Assembly: GCA_902781515.1 (NCBI GenBank)
Contig: CACZJU010000009.1
Location: forward strand, 1 to 64,000
Length of the DNA stretch: 64,000 nucleotides
Reading direction: 5' to 3'
From: an uncultured Bacteroidales bacterium
GTDB taxonomy: Bacteria; Bacteroidota; Bacteroidia; Bacteroidales; Bacteroidaceae
Below the pieces are notes generated by a model. The model saw only the letters and a program-made list of their open reading frames with translations, made no database searches and was not told the DNA's origin. Made by a program: the position numbers and the translations under genes. Below, piece after piece: positions 45,912-54,034 of the stretch. How positions within the stretch are numbered: the stretch's first letter is position 1; each line of letters opens with the position of its first letter.

Positions 45912-47455
45912 CAGATGAGTTTCTTTAGGAGACTGGTGATGCTAACCTTATCCTCGATGATAGAACGCAGGTCGGCAATGTTTACGCGATGCTGTTCCAT
46001 TGTGTCGCGGTCACGCAGCGTAACGGTGTTGTCCACCATTGTCTGCTGGTCCACGGTCACGCAGTAGGGACAACCGATAGCATCCATACGACGATAACGC
46101 TTACCTATCTGGTCCTTCTCTTCGTACTTGCAGTTGAAGTGGAAGCGCAGGTCCTTGATGATTTCCTGTGCCTTCTCGGGCATTCCGTCCTTCTTCGTGA
46201 GGGGGAATACAGCGAGCTTCACAGGAGCAAGGGCTGCAGGCAGACGAAGAACCACACGTGTCTCACCATTCTCCAGTTGCTCCTCGCAGTAGCTATGACA
46301 CATCACGCTCAAGAACATACGGTCAACGCCGATGGAGGTCTCGATGACGAACGGAGTGTAGCTCTCATTAGTCTCGGGGTCGAAGTACTCTATCTTCTTG
46401 CCACTGTACTTGGCATGTTGACTGAGGTCGAAGTTTGTACGAGAATGAATGCCTTCTACCTCCTTGAAGCCGAAGGGCATGTGGAACTCGATATCCGTAG
46501 CAGCATTGGCGTAGTGTGCCAGTTTGTCGTGGTCGTGGAAACGATAGTTCTCTGCACCGAAGCCCAAAGCCTGATGCCAAGCCATACGAGTCTGCTTCCA
46601 CTTCGAGAACCATTCCAGCTCAGTGCCGGGCTTTACGAAGAACTGCATCTCCATCTGCTCGAACTCGCGCATACGGAAGATGAACTGACGGGCAACAATT
46701 TCGTTACGGAAGGCCTTACCAATCTGTGCGATACCGAAGGGCAGCTTCATGCGGCCTGTCTTCTGCACATTCAGGTAGTTCACGAAGATACCCTGTGCCG
46801 TTTCAGGACGCAGATAAATGGTGCTGGCACCTTCTGCTGTGCTGCCGACCTCAGTCTTAAACATCAGGTTGAACTGACGTACTTCTGTCCAGTTACGTGT
46901 ACCGCTAATGGGGCATACGATTTCCTCATCGAGGATAATCTGTCGCAACTCCTCAAGATTATTGTCGTTCAGAGCCTTCGAGAAACGCTCGTGCAGAGCA
47001 TCGCGCTTCTGCTGATACTCCATCACGCGGGCATTGGTCGAGCGGAACTGAGCCTCGTCAAAGCTGTCACCAAAACGCTTGGCAGCCTTATCCACCTCCT
47101 TCTGAATCTTCTCGTCGTACTTTGCCAACTGGTCCTCAATCAGCACATCAGCACGATAGCGCTTCTTTGAATCGCGGTTGTCAATGAGAGGGTCGTTGAA
47201 AGCATCAACATGACCAGATGCCTTCCATGTTGTGGGGTGCATGAAGATGGCAGCATCTATGCCCACGATATTCTCGTGCAGCAACACCATCGACTGCCAC
47301 CAATACTGCTTTATGTTATTCTTCAGTTCCACACCGTTCTGTCCGTAGTCATATACTGCGCCCAGTCCGTCATAGATATCACTTGAGGGGAACACGAAAC
47401 CATATTCCTTGCAGTGTGCAACTATCTTCTTAAAAACGTCTTCTTGTTGTGCCAT
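45911..47455 (-). CDS. glyS: Glycyl-tRNA synthetase (dimeric, eukaryote/archaeal-like type)
   Basis: This class II aminoacyl-tRNA synthetase (514 aa) starts MAQQEDVFKKIVAHCKEYGF and contains IYDGLGAVYDYGQNGVELKN, motif 2 (FRNEIVARQFIFRMREFEQMEM), SGKKIEYFDPETNESYTPFV, motif 3 (IETSIGVDRMFLSVM) and a C-terminal anticodon-binding domain (DAIGCPYCVTVDQQTM). It charges tRNA-Gly and is essential. It has its own promoter in a shared intergenic repeat and is co-transcribed with the FKBP lipoprotein gene. Confidence 0.97.
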   Translation of the reverse strand: MAQQEDVFKKIVAHCKEYGFVFPSSDIYDGLGAVYDYGQNGVELKNNIKQYWWQSMVLLHENIVGIDAAIFMHPTTWKASGHVDAFNDPLIDNRDSKKRYRADVLIEDQLAKYDEKIQKEVDKAAKRFGDSFDEAQFRSTNARVMEYQQKRDALHERFSKALNDNNLEELRQIILDEEIVCPISGTRNWTEVRQFNLMFKTEVGSTAEGASTIYLRPETAQGIFVNYLNVQKTGRMKLPFGIAQIGKAFRNEIVARQFIFRMREFEQMEMQFFVKPGTELEWFSKWKQTRMAWHQALGFGAENYRFHDHDKLAHYANAATDIEFHMPFGFKEVEGIHSRTNFDLSQHAKYSGKKIEYFDPETNESYTPFVIETSIGVDRMFLSVMCHSYCEEQLENGETRVVLRLPAALAPVKLAVFPLTKKDGMPEKAQEIIKDLRFHFNCKYEEKDQIGKRYRRMDAIGCPYCVTVDQQTMVDNTVTLRDRDTMEQHRVNIADLRSIIEDKVSITSLLKKLI

Positions 47456-47493
47456 AATACCTTTATATATTTAATTTTACTACTTTCGGGCGA

Positions 47494-47525
47494 CAAAGAT
47501 AGTGCAAATTGAGCGAAAAGTCAAA
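47494..47525 (-). promoter_or_regulatory. Promoter of glyS
   Basis: The minus strand has TTTG (47522-47525) and TATCTTTG (47494-47501) 20 bp apart, about 40 bp before the glyS ATG. The -33 side lies in the dispersed element shared with cbiJD. Confidence 0.65.
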
Positions 47526-47652
47526 TTTATTTGAACATTTCCGAGATGCAGCCTATCTTCTTGCTCCGTTTCACTACGCAAGCGCTTCGCGATTACGAGA
47601 CTACGTAGTAGGCTCAGAGATACGATTAAGTGAGCACAAAACCAAAATAAAA
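47507..47652. repeat. Dispersed intergenic element, copy 2
   Basis: The left part (GAGCGAAAAG, CAAATTTATTTG, TTCCGAGATGCAGCCTATCT) and right part (GAGATACGATTAAGTGAGCA) match the element at 23700-23797, but the middle is longer. The middle holds CACTACGCAAGCGCTTCGCG and ATTACGAGACTACGTAGTAG. The first of these is shared with the insert inside cobS near 16.99 kb, so the element is a mosaic of smaller repeats. Confidence 0.7.
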
Positions 47653-47689
47653 TCGAATATTACTATCGCTCCGTGCGAAGCATTACTAT

Positions 47690-48000
47690 CCCTACCTCCA
47701 CAAGGTCTAGACCTTATTGCCATAAGGCCTGCGTCTTCTTGCCGTAAGACCTAGGTCTTGTAAATGCTGTCATTAACCCTAAAAAAACTTGTCTTCATAT
47801 AAACCCTAACAAACTATTTTCAGGCAAAACAGATAAATATTATCTCTGTCCACAAGTTAATATTACCTGTGTGCATAGGTTAATATTACCTGTGTGCATA
47901 GGTTAATATAACTTACCTGTATAGGTTCTAGTACTTGTTTCGATATGTACTACTACCTGTAGCAATAAGGACTAGTACCTTGTGATTATCCTGTCAGTGT
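47690..48000. repeat. Intergenic array of degenerate palindromic units
   Basis: This gene-free stretch holds AAGGTCTAGACCTT, AAGACCTAGGTCTT and a run of units such as AGGTTAATATTACCTGTGTG (about 22 bp, ~47867-47925), then further CTAGTAC-containing palindromes. The units are not separated by unique spacers of fixed length and there are no cas genes. Function unknown. Confidence 0.65.
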
Positions 48001-48028
48001 CTCACTCTCTAATCATGTAAACGTTAAA

Positions 48029-49006
48029 TCAGATTTTCTTGGCGGAAATCTTTTGGTTTATCTTTATTTCTGCATAGGTGTCATACCAAAACCAATAGGA
48101 GTATTTCTGTAGTAGATTAATATCTCTCGAACCGCAACCAGAGGTATTATAAGTCATTGCAACTCCCTTTTGAACAACTGCCATATTTTTGTGGTTGTAT
48201 CTGCCGAAATAATTGCCATGTGGATTGCTGTTCTTAAAAGTTACATCTACAGGAACCCAGCCAAAATCCTGTATGTAGAACTCGGCCCATATATGTGTAT
48301 CATTAGGCATGATTGCTATGACATGCCGTGCAGGAATGTCTTTCGCCCTCAGGAGTGAGATATAAATAGATGAAAGGTTACCACAGTCGCCACCGCCTGC
48401 ATCTAATATTTTTGACAACGGGTGAATCCCTGTGTATGGATTTAGGTATTTATAATTGCTAGCTATATACTCATAGCATTTCTCCGCATAAGCTAGCAGA
48501 TTGTTGTTACATTCGGCAAGAATCTGATTCGAGAGGACTTGTATCGTTTTATTCTTCGGCACTACAATATTGCCGCTCCGCTTCGTATTGTCCTTGTAAT
48601 CCCGCGATGTGGTGTCATAAGCAGGCATCTCTTTCCAACTGCCGTCATCGTTTTTCAGTGGTGAGAAATCAATGGAAATGGTTTTAGGAGACAATGTGAA
48701 GGTATAGGCTACGCTGAAATTTTGACTGACAGCCCTAAGTTGATTGCCATACAAGTCAAATTCAAGGTACTGATTCTGATTCTCCTCAATAGTCCTCAAC
48801 TTCCATTTGCCGTAGGATGAATAGTTGAGATCTATCACTTCCTGATACTCGTTCGTTTGTGGGCATGGCGCTACAAGAACAAACTTATTAAAAGCCGTCT
48901 GACTGCTTCTTGAGATATTAAATACATTGCTATAATGGTCATATTCTTGCGCGAACAGAATAATATGGCAACAGCACAGGAATATGATAATTTGAACCCT
49001 TTTCAT
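48029..49006 (-). CDS. Secreted transglutaminase-like protein
   Basis: The ATG at 49006 (MKRVQIIIFLCCCHIILFAQ) starts a signal peptide. The C-terminal half is a transglutaminase-core domain with the triad in order: cysteine in GGGDCGNLSSIYISLLRAK (~208), histidine in DTHIWAEFYI (~238), aspartate in FGWVPVDVTF (~254). The N-terminal ~150 residues look beta-rich (YTFTLSPKTISIDFSPLK). Bacterial members act as peptidases or amide-forming enzymes in the envelope; the substrate is unknown. A 59-codon gene for a second secreted protein lies 11 bp upstream on the same strand. Confidence 0.85.
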   Translation of the reverse strand: MKRVQIIIFLCCCHIILFAQEYDHYSNVFNISRSSQTAFNKFVLVAPCPQTNEYQEVIDLNYSSYGKWKLRTIEENQNQYLEFDLYGNQLRAVSQNFSVAYTFTLSPKTISIDFSPLKNDDGSWKEMPAYDTTSRDYKDNTKRSGNIVVPKNKTIQVLSNQILAECNNNLLAYAEKCYEYIASNYKYLNPYTGIHPLSKILDAGGGDCGNLSSIYISLLRAKDIPARHVIAIMPNDTHIWAEFYIQDFGWVPVDVTFKNSNPHGNYFGRYNHKNMAVVQKGVAMTYNTSGCGSRDINLLQKYSYWFWYDTYAEIKINQKISAKKI

Positions 49007-49017
49007 ATTACGCAAGT

Positions 49018-49197
49018 TCAAGCGATTACTTCTTTTTGCCGCGATATGAAGATTATCATATCATCACTTAGCGCTTTTGGAAGAGTCTTAAGCTGTTTTT
49101 CATCAACATTAAAGGGGATTCCATTTAGCGAAAGAATTTGTGCATTAATGCGTAATGCAAATGTACACATTATTAAAAATGGTAATATCTTTTTCAT
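49018..49197 (-). CDS. Small secreted protein (59 aa) paired with the transglutaminase
   Basis: ATG 49197 to TGA 49018 encodes 59 residues: a signal peptide (MKKILPFLIMCTFALRINAQ) and a mature part of about 39 residues starting ILSLNGIPFNVDEKQLKTLP. It ends 11 bp before the transglutaminase start, on the same strand, so it is very probably translated from the same message. The mature peptide contains glutamine and several lysines, the residues joined by true transglutaminases, but an enzyme-substrate relation is only speculation. No family recognised. Confidence 0.7.
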   Translation of the reverse strand: MKKILPFLIMCTFALRINAQILSLNGIPFNVDEKQLKTLPKALSDDMIIFISRQKEVIA

Positions 49198-49256
49198 GGT
49201 CTCAACACTCTTAGATTTAACATATAAAGCCGAATTCTATAGATATTGAATGATAA

Positions 49257-49480
49257 TCATATTGCGTCCTATTAGGAACTTGGCTACGAAATTACGAATT
49301 AAATTTTAATGGTTAAAGGAAAAGCCCAAAAATGTTACTATAGTAAATAGGCGAAGTTAATATAGTGAATCGTCAAAGTCACTATATTGAACAGGCTATG
49401 TCACTATAGATGTTTTGCAAAAAGACTATAGATCTTCCGGCGGAAGATTAGTAATGCTTCGTGCTATGCATTACTAATGC
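49257..49480. repeat. Intergenic array of ACTATAG-type units
   Basis: Between the small secreted gene and the ATPase gene are degenerate units of ~20-24 bp carrying palindromes around ACTATAG / CTATAGT / AATATAGTGAATC (about 49330-49435), ending in ATCTTCCGGCGGAAGAT (49432-49448), a perfect palindrome. The layout resembles the array at 47.7-48.0 kb but the unit sequence differs. No gene seen. Confidence 0.6.
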
Positions 49481-49564
49481 GTTATATATCGCTTTCATAA
49501 CAATATGTGAAGGTCGAAGGATGCTTTTTCTTGCGAAATGCTTCGCTGAATCAGAAAAAAAATG

Positions 49565-49572
49565 TACTTTTG
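49565..49572 (+). promoter_or_regulatory. -7 element of the AAA/DUF234 gene
   Basis: TACTTTTG lies 69 bp before the ATG. Between them are half-sites TTGTTTCGGAAACGGTCG and GTTTCGATAATC with partial dyad symmetry, a possible operator. Both readings are by eye only. Confidence 0.45.
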
Positions 49573-49640
49573 CAGCGAAATAATTGTTTCGGAAACGGTC
49601 GTTTCGATAATCAAAATACAGTAGCTCAAAAGGTTATACA

Positions 49641-50960
49641 ATGAAATTCTACGACAGAGAAGAAGAAATCGCCTTCCTAAGGGAGACTCGAGAAACATCT
49701 GAACGGGTGGCTCGCTTTACAGTGGTGACCGGACGGAGGCGAATTGGTAAGACAACACTGATTAGGGAGGCTTACAAGGATGAGCCATTCGTGTATTTCT
49801 TTGTGGCCAGGAAGGCGGAATCGGACCTGTGCGAGGTGTATCTGGAGGAGATCAGCGAGAAATTGGACATCCCCACACTGGGAAGCAGTAGGCACTTCAG
49901 CGACATTTTTCGCTACCTTATGCAACTGTCGCAGACGCGAAGCTTTACGCTTGTGATTGACGAGTTTCAGGATTTCTTTCGAGTGAACAAGGCCGTTTAC
50001 AGCGAGATGCAGGATATATGGGATGAGTTTGAGAAGACGTCGAAGATCAATCTGGTGGTGTGTGGCAGTATTTACTCGCTGATGCAGAAGATTTTCAAGA
50101 ACAAGAAAGAGCCTCTGTATGGAAGGAATACAGGCGAGCTGAGGGTGAAACCTTTCCGGCCCTCGGTGTTGAAGCAGATTATGGCGGACGTCAAGCCCGG
50201 CTATACGAAGGAGGACCTGCTGGCGCTGTTCACCTTTACGGGTGGCGTGGCTAAATATGTGAGCCAACTTGTGGATGGTGGAGCGCTAGACAAGGATGAT
50301 ATGATAAGGCACATCGTGAGCCCTAACTCGACCTTCCTGAACGAGGGCAAGAACAACCTGATAGAGGAGTTCGGCAAGGACTACGGCATATATTTCTCCA
50401 TCCTGTCATGCATAGCCCGGGGCAAGAACACCCGCAGCGAGATAGAGGATGTGATAGGCAAGGAGGTGGGGGGATATCTGACCAACCTGGCCGAGGATTA
50501 TGAGTTGATTAGCAAGCGGCAGCCTCTGTTTGAGAAGAGCGCGAACAAGAATGTTCGCTACGAACTGGATGACGTGTTCTACAGTTTCTGGTTCCGGTTT
50601 ATATTTAAGTACAGCTATATCATAGAGATTGAGAACTATGCGAAGCTGCAGGATATTATCGCGCGTGACTACAACACGTTCAGCGGGCTGATGCTGGAGC
50701 GCTATTTCCATCGTGTGGCAATGGAGTCGGGCGAGTTTACACGTATTGGCCGTTGGTGGGATAGGAAGGGTGAAAACGAGATTGACATGATTGCCGAAGA
50801 CGAGCTTTCGGATAGCGTGACGTTCTGCGAGATCAAGCGTCAGGCGGAGGAAATCAGCATGGGTGTGCTGAAGCAGCGAGCAGAGGTGATGCTACAGGCA
50901 ACGCACGAGTTCAAGAAGTACGACATCCGATACAAGGGTCTGTCGATGAATGAGATGTAA
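49641..50960 (+). CDS. AAA-type ATPase with DUF234 (PDDEXK-like) domain
   Basis: The 439-residue protein has Walker A VVTGRRRIGKTTLIREA (~residues 28-44), Walker B FTLVIDEFQDFF, and a sensor-like NLVVCGSIYSLM, the set of archaeal-type 'ATPase 2' STAND-related proteins. A winged-helix region follows (RSEIEDVIGKEVGGYLTNL), and the C-terminal DUF234 domain shows a PDDEXK pattern: RKGENEIDMIAED ... VTFCEIKRQ. Such proteins are common in anaerobes, sometimes near toxins or mobile elements; their function is unsettled. Flanking repeat arrays and a separate promoter suggest an independent module. Confidence 0.85.
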   Translation: MKFYDREEEIAFLRETRETSERVARFTVVTGRRRIGKTTLIREAYKDEPFVYFFVARKAESDLCEVYLEEISEKLDIPTLGSSRHFSDIFRYLMQLSQTRSFTLVIDEFQDFFRVNKAVYSEMQDIWDEFEKTSKINLVVCGSIYSLMQKIFKNKKEPLYGRNTGELRVKPFRPSVLKQIMADVKPGYTKEDLLALFTFTGGVAKYVSQLVDGGALDKDDMIRHIVSPNSTFLNEGKNNLIEEFGKDYGIYFSILSCIARGKNTRSEIEDVIGKEVGGYLTNLAEDYELISKRQPLFEKSANKNVRYELDDVFYSFWFRFIFKYSYIIEIENYAKLQDIIARDYNTFSGLMLERYFHRVAMESGEFTRIGRWWDRKGENEIDMIAEDELSDSVTFCEIKRQAEEISMGVLKQRAEVMLQATHEFKKYDIRYKGLSMNEM

Positions 50961-50998
50961 GAAATACAATAAAACATAAAAATATACTGATTCGTCTA

Positions 50999-52021
50999 AT
51001 GAACAATCTTGTACGACTTATATTGCTTCCGCTGTTTGCAATACTCGCATTGGTGAGTTGTGTGAACGAGGAAACGTTTGAGAACACGCCGGAGGGGAAC
51101 TTCGAGGCTCTGTGGCAGATGATTGACGAGCACTATTGTTTCTTGGATTATAAAGCGCAGGAGTATGGACTGGATTGGAATGCTGTGCACACTCAATACA
51201 AGAAACGCATAAGTCCGAATATGACAAACACTCAGTTGCAAGAGGTGCTGACAGAGATGCTGGCAGAACTGAGGGACGGGCATGTGAATCTGTACACAGC
51301 ATCTGATGTCGGTAGATATTGGGCCTGGCATGAGGAATCGGCAAGGAACTGGTCGCAAGAGTTGCGCGACAAATATTTGGGTACGGGCTACAACTACAAG
51401 ATTGCATCAGGGCTATACTACCGCATTCTGGAAGATAACATAGGGCTGATAGTATATGAGTCGTTTGCCAATGCCATCGGTGAAGGGAATTTGGACGATG
51501 TGCTGTACTACCTGCGCTCGACAAATGGTCTTATTATCGATGTTCGTGGTAACACTGGCGGTCAACTAACCTATGCCGAACGACTAAGTCAGCGCTTCAC
51601 TAACGAACGCATACTCGTAGGATACAGCCAGTACAAGACTGGACGCGGACATAATGATTTTTCGACACCAAAGGCAGAATATATGGACCCTTCGACAGGC
51701 ATCCGTTGGCAAAAAGATGTTATTGTCTTACAAAACAGCGAATGCTATTCCGCCTGCAATACATTTATAAGGAATATGCGCTCATGTCCGCGCGTAAGAA
51801 CGTTAGGTGACAAATCAGGCGGCGGTAGTGGCATGCCCTTCTCATCGGAACTGCCCAACGGCTGGTTAGTACGTTTTAGTGCCTCTCCCTCGTTCGACAA
51901 AGACATGCAGCAGATTGAATTCGGGATTGCTCCCGATATCACCTGTACTCTTGATTCTGCAGATGCATCAAAGGGTTACGACACTCTGATAGAAGCAGCC
52001 CGGAAGTTACTTAAAAACTAA
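50999..52021 (+). CDS. S41-family peptidase lipoprotein
   Basis: A lipoprotein signal (FAILALVSCVNEE) is followed by an N-terminal helical cap (FEALWQMIDEHYCFLDYK), a region where a PDZ domain may be reduced (RDGHVNLYT), and the S41 catalytic core: GLIIDVRGNTGGQLTYAE, NSECYSACNTFI with the putative catalytic serine, and TLGDKSGGGSGMP with the lysine region. It likely cleaves C-terminal segments of envelope proteins. It lies 38 bp after the ATPase gene. It overlaps the convergent YolD-like gene by 4 bp. Confidence 0.87.
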   Translation: MNNLVRLILLPLFAILALVSCVNEETFENTPEGNFEALWQMIDEHYCFLDYKAQEYGLDWNAVHTQYKKRISPNMTNTQLQEVLTEMLAELRDGHVNLYTASDVGRYWAWHEESARNWSQELRDKYLGTGYNYKIASGLYYRILEDNIGLIVYESFANAIGEGNLDDVLYYLRSTNGLIIDVRGNTGGQLTYAERLSQRFTNERILVGYSQYKTGRGHNDFSTPKAEYMDPSTGIRWQKDVIVLQNSECYSACNTFIRNMRSCPRVRTLGDKSGGGSGMPFSSELPNGWLVRFSASPSFDKDMQQIEFGIAPDITCTLDSADASKGYDTLIEAARKLLKN

Positions 52022-52182
52022 TAGGAATCCTCATTCTGGCGAGCCGTATCGGCAATAGCCTCATCATGACCTGACAACGCGGCAAAAGGTGCGAACTGAG
52101 CCGCACGTTGTTTCATCGACATTCGCGGATGTGTCTTTGATGTCGGATGCTCCATATCGATTATATCGTCATACTCAGCCAT
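52018..52182 (-). CDS. YolD-like small protein downstream of the Y-family polymerase
   Basis: ATG 52182 to TAG 52018 encodes 54 residues: MAEYDDIIDMEHPTSKTHPR and then MSMKQRAAQFAPFAALSGHD, ending in RQNEDSY. The RAAQFAPFAALxGHxE segment is the signature of small YolD-type proteins that accompany UmuC/DinB-like polymerases. It is encoded just after the polymerase gene on the same strand, separated by a hairpin and an AATTACGAATTATGAATTG-type repeat. The likely role is partner of the polymerase in the SOS or mutagenesis response (inference from family). Confidence 0.8.
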   Translation of the reverse strand: MAEYDDIIDMEHPTSKTHPRMSMKQRAAQFAPFAALSGHDEAIADTARQNEDSY

Positions 52183-52246
52183 CTTTTTAATTACGAATTA
52201 TGAATTGCGATTTACGATTTAACCCTTAACTTTTAATCCTTAACCA

Positions 52247-52264
52247 GCGTGAGTTCGCTCACGC
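52247..52264 (-). terminator. UUCG-type hairpin at the polymerase stop codon
   Basis: GCGTGAG and CTCACGC pair around a four-base loop, and the stem includes the polymerase TGA. No T-run follows on the minus strand, so it may be an intercistronic processing or stability structure rather than a terminator. Confidence 0.5.
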
Positions 52265-53674
52265 CTTATGTCCTCCAATCTGGCGATTACGTTCTTTAGC
52301 TGTAGCACCATCTTCAAAGTTCAGTCCACGCAGGATGGCATTCTTGCCAAAACGCTCCTTTATCTTCAGTCGCGCTTCCTGCACGCGCCGTTCCTTGGCT
52401 AACAACTCTTCACGTGCCTTTTGTTCCGACCTCAAAGCTTCATAGTCAGTAAAAAGATCCAATTGTTCCACCATTCTCGGCTTTATCGCCATTTCTTCCC
52501 TTACTACGTTATTTACAGTCAGATTAAGCCTGCGAATCAATAAATCCGGATTCACGTTATTATCGAAAACACCCTTTACTGCATCAGTAATAATATGCAT
52601 TGAGGATGTCGGTTCTATAAAGTTTGCTGTCCCATGACTTGGTTTAGGCGCCAAACGTCCATAATAATCCTTCACGATTTCACCATGATACTTCTCACGA
52701 ATGTCGGAACGTGTTAGTGACTCTACATCATAGTTGACAGTCAGTGTCAATTGACTACACACCAGACGATTGCTGACAAGTTCCAATGCCATTCCATCAG
52801 CCATCTCCTGCACCACAACACGTGCTTTCTCAAATGTGTATGGAACTGACAGCACCTGTCCGCTCGACAAAGAATGAGTTTCAGGTCTGTATGCCTTTAC
52901 CTCATCGATAGTACATGGTTCCCAACCCCAGGCATGATCAATTAGCAATTCGGCATTCACTCCAAACAGTCTATAAAGAAGCTCCTCATTATGTATTGAG
53001 TATCGAGCCAAACGGCCCATGGTATCTATGCCATACATGGCAAGCTTCGCAGCTATTCCCCTACCGAAACGCCAGAAATCGGTCAGTGGACGATGATTCC
53101 ACAACTGCTGGCGATACGACATCTCGTCGAGTTCGGCAATACGAGCTCCATATTCGTTCGCCTCCATGTGTTTTGCCACAATATCCATCGCCACTTTACA
53201 AAGATACAGATTTGTACCTATGCCCGCCGTAGCTGTTATACCAGTTTCCGACACAACATCTTGCAAAATACGCTGGGTCAATTGTCTGGTCGTCATCTTA
53301 TACATCGCAAGGTATTTAGTGGCATCCATCATCACCTCATCGATACTATATACATGGATGTCTTCAGGCGCTATGTAATGAAGGTATATGCTATATATGC
53401 GCGTGCTGTAGTCAATGTAGAGCTGCATGCGTGGAGGAGCAATGATAAAGTCCACCCCATGTGCCTTCTGCTTTACTTCGAACAGACGCGGTCTGCCTGG
53501 TATGCCTAGTTTCTTCAGTGCAGGACTAACTGCTAAGCAGATGGTTTTGTCCGTACGCGAAGCATCAGCTACGACAAGTTTAGTGTGGAGCGGGTCAAGG
53601 CCCCGCTCCACACACTCAACTGAAGCATAGAATGACTTCAGGTCAATGGCTATGTACTGACGTTCCCCCACCAA
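52259..53674 (-). CDS. Y-family DNA polymerase (UmuC/DinB-like)
   Basis: The palm and fingers show YIAIDLKSFYASVECVERGL, the catalytic YSIDEVMMD (aspartate-glutamate), TATAGIGTNLYLCKVAMD and the thumb FWRFGRGIAAKLAMYGI. The little-finger part follows, and a long charged C-terminal tail (EQKAREELLAKERRVQEARL) replaces a typical clamp-binding end. It performs translesion synthesis. No ATG is available: the frame begins at TTG 53674 or GTG 53671 directly after an ACCATTTACCATTTA-type repeat that fills the 5' region. Length is 471 aa, nearer UmuC than DinB. The YolD-like protein gene follows. Confidence 0.88.
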   Translation of the reverse strand: MVGERQYIAIDLKSFYASVECVERGLDPLHTKLVVADASRTDKTICLAVSPALKKLGIPGRPRLFEVKQKAHGVDFIIAPPRMQLYIDYSTRIYSIYLHYIAPEDIHVYSIDEVMMDATKYLAMYKMTTRQLTQRILQDVVSETGITATAGIGTNLYLCKVAMDIVAKHMEANEYGARIAELDEMSYRQQLWNHRPLTDFWRFGRGIAAKLAMYGIDTMGRLARYSIHNEELLYRLFGVNAELLIDHAWGWEPCTIDEVKAYRPETHSLSSGQVLSVPYTFEKARVVVQEMADGMALELVSNRLVCSQLTLTVNYDVESLTRSDIREKYHGEIVKDYYGRLAPKPSHGTANFIEPTSSMHIITDAVKGVFDNNVNPDLLIRRLNLTVNNVVREEMAIKPRMVEQLDLFTDYEALRSEQKAREELLAKERRVQEARLKIKERFGKNAILRGLNFEDGATAKERNRQIGGHKA

Positions 53675-53715
53675 ATGGTAAATGGTTAAATGGTAAATGG
53701 ATAAATGGTAAATGC
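53668..53715. repeat. AAATGGTAAATGG tandem repeat
   Basis: About five degenerate units of AAATGGTAAATGGTTAAATG occupy the spacer between rhaM and the polymerase gene, right up to the polymerase start. The repeat resembles in style, not in sequence, the other spacer repeats. Confidence 0.75.
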
Positions 53716-53716
53716 C

Positions 53717-54034
53717 CTAGTCCATGTGGAAGAGTTCCGGCAGGGGAATAGTAACAGGCGAATTATCCGGATTAACCTCCATTATGTCAGCCATCATATC
53801 CCACCAACGCTGGGTAATAGGATCTACATCAGTGGTATCCTGTGAACTTCCCTCACCAGCACACTCTTGATATGCAAACAGAATATTAGTATCACGATCC
53901 CAATAGATACTGTAGTTTCCCACGCCCTGATCCTTTATCATTTGTTTCAATTCGGGCCAGATGGCAGCATGCCGTCTCTGGTACTCTTCCTCGAAGCCTG
54001 GCTTCAGGAACATTTTAAATGCAAAGCGTTTCAT
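53717..54034 (-). CDS. rhaM: L-rhamnose mutarotase
   Basis: The 105-residue protein interconverts alpha- and beta-L-rhamnose. It has the family features KRFAFKMFLKPGFEEEYQRR (catalytic-histidine segment RRHAAIWPEL), VGNYSIYWDRDTNILFAY, and the C-terminal RWWDMMADIME. Its ATG overlaps the rhaD stop by one base. It is the last gene of the rhamnose operon. Confidence 0.94.
   Translation of the reverse strand: MKRFAFKMFLKPGFEEEYQRRHAAIWPELKQMIKDQGVGNYSIYWDRDTNILFAYQECAGEGSSQDTTDVDPITQRWWDMMADIMEVNPDNSPVTIPLPELFHMD

Noticed and set aside
45989-47170. 393-codon plus-strand frame
   Set aside because: It is the shadow of glyS, whose conserved motifs on the minus strand are unambiguous.
47860-47930. 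CRISPR-like regular repeats
   Set aside because: The units are adjacent and degenerate without unique spacers of constant length, and no cas genes are near.
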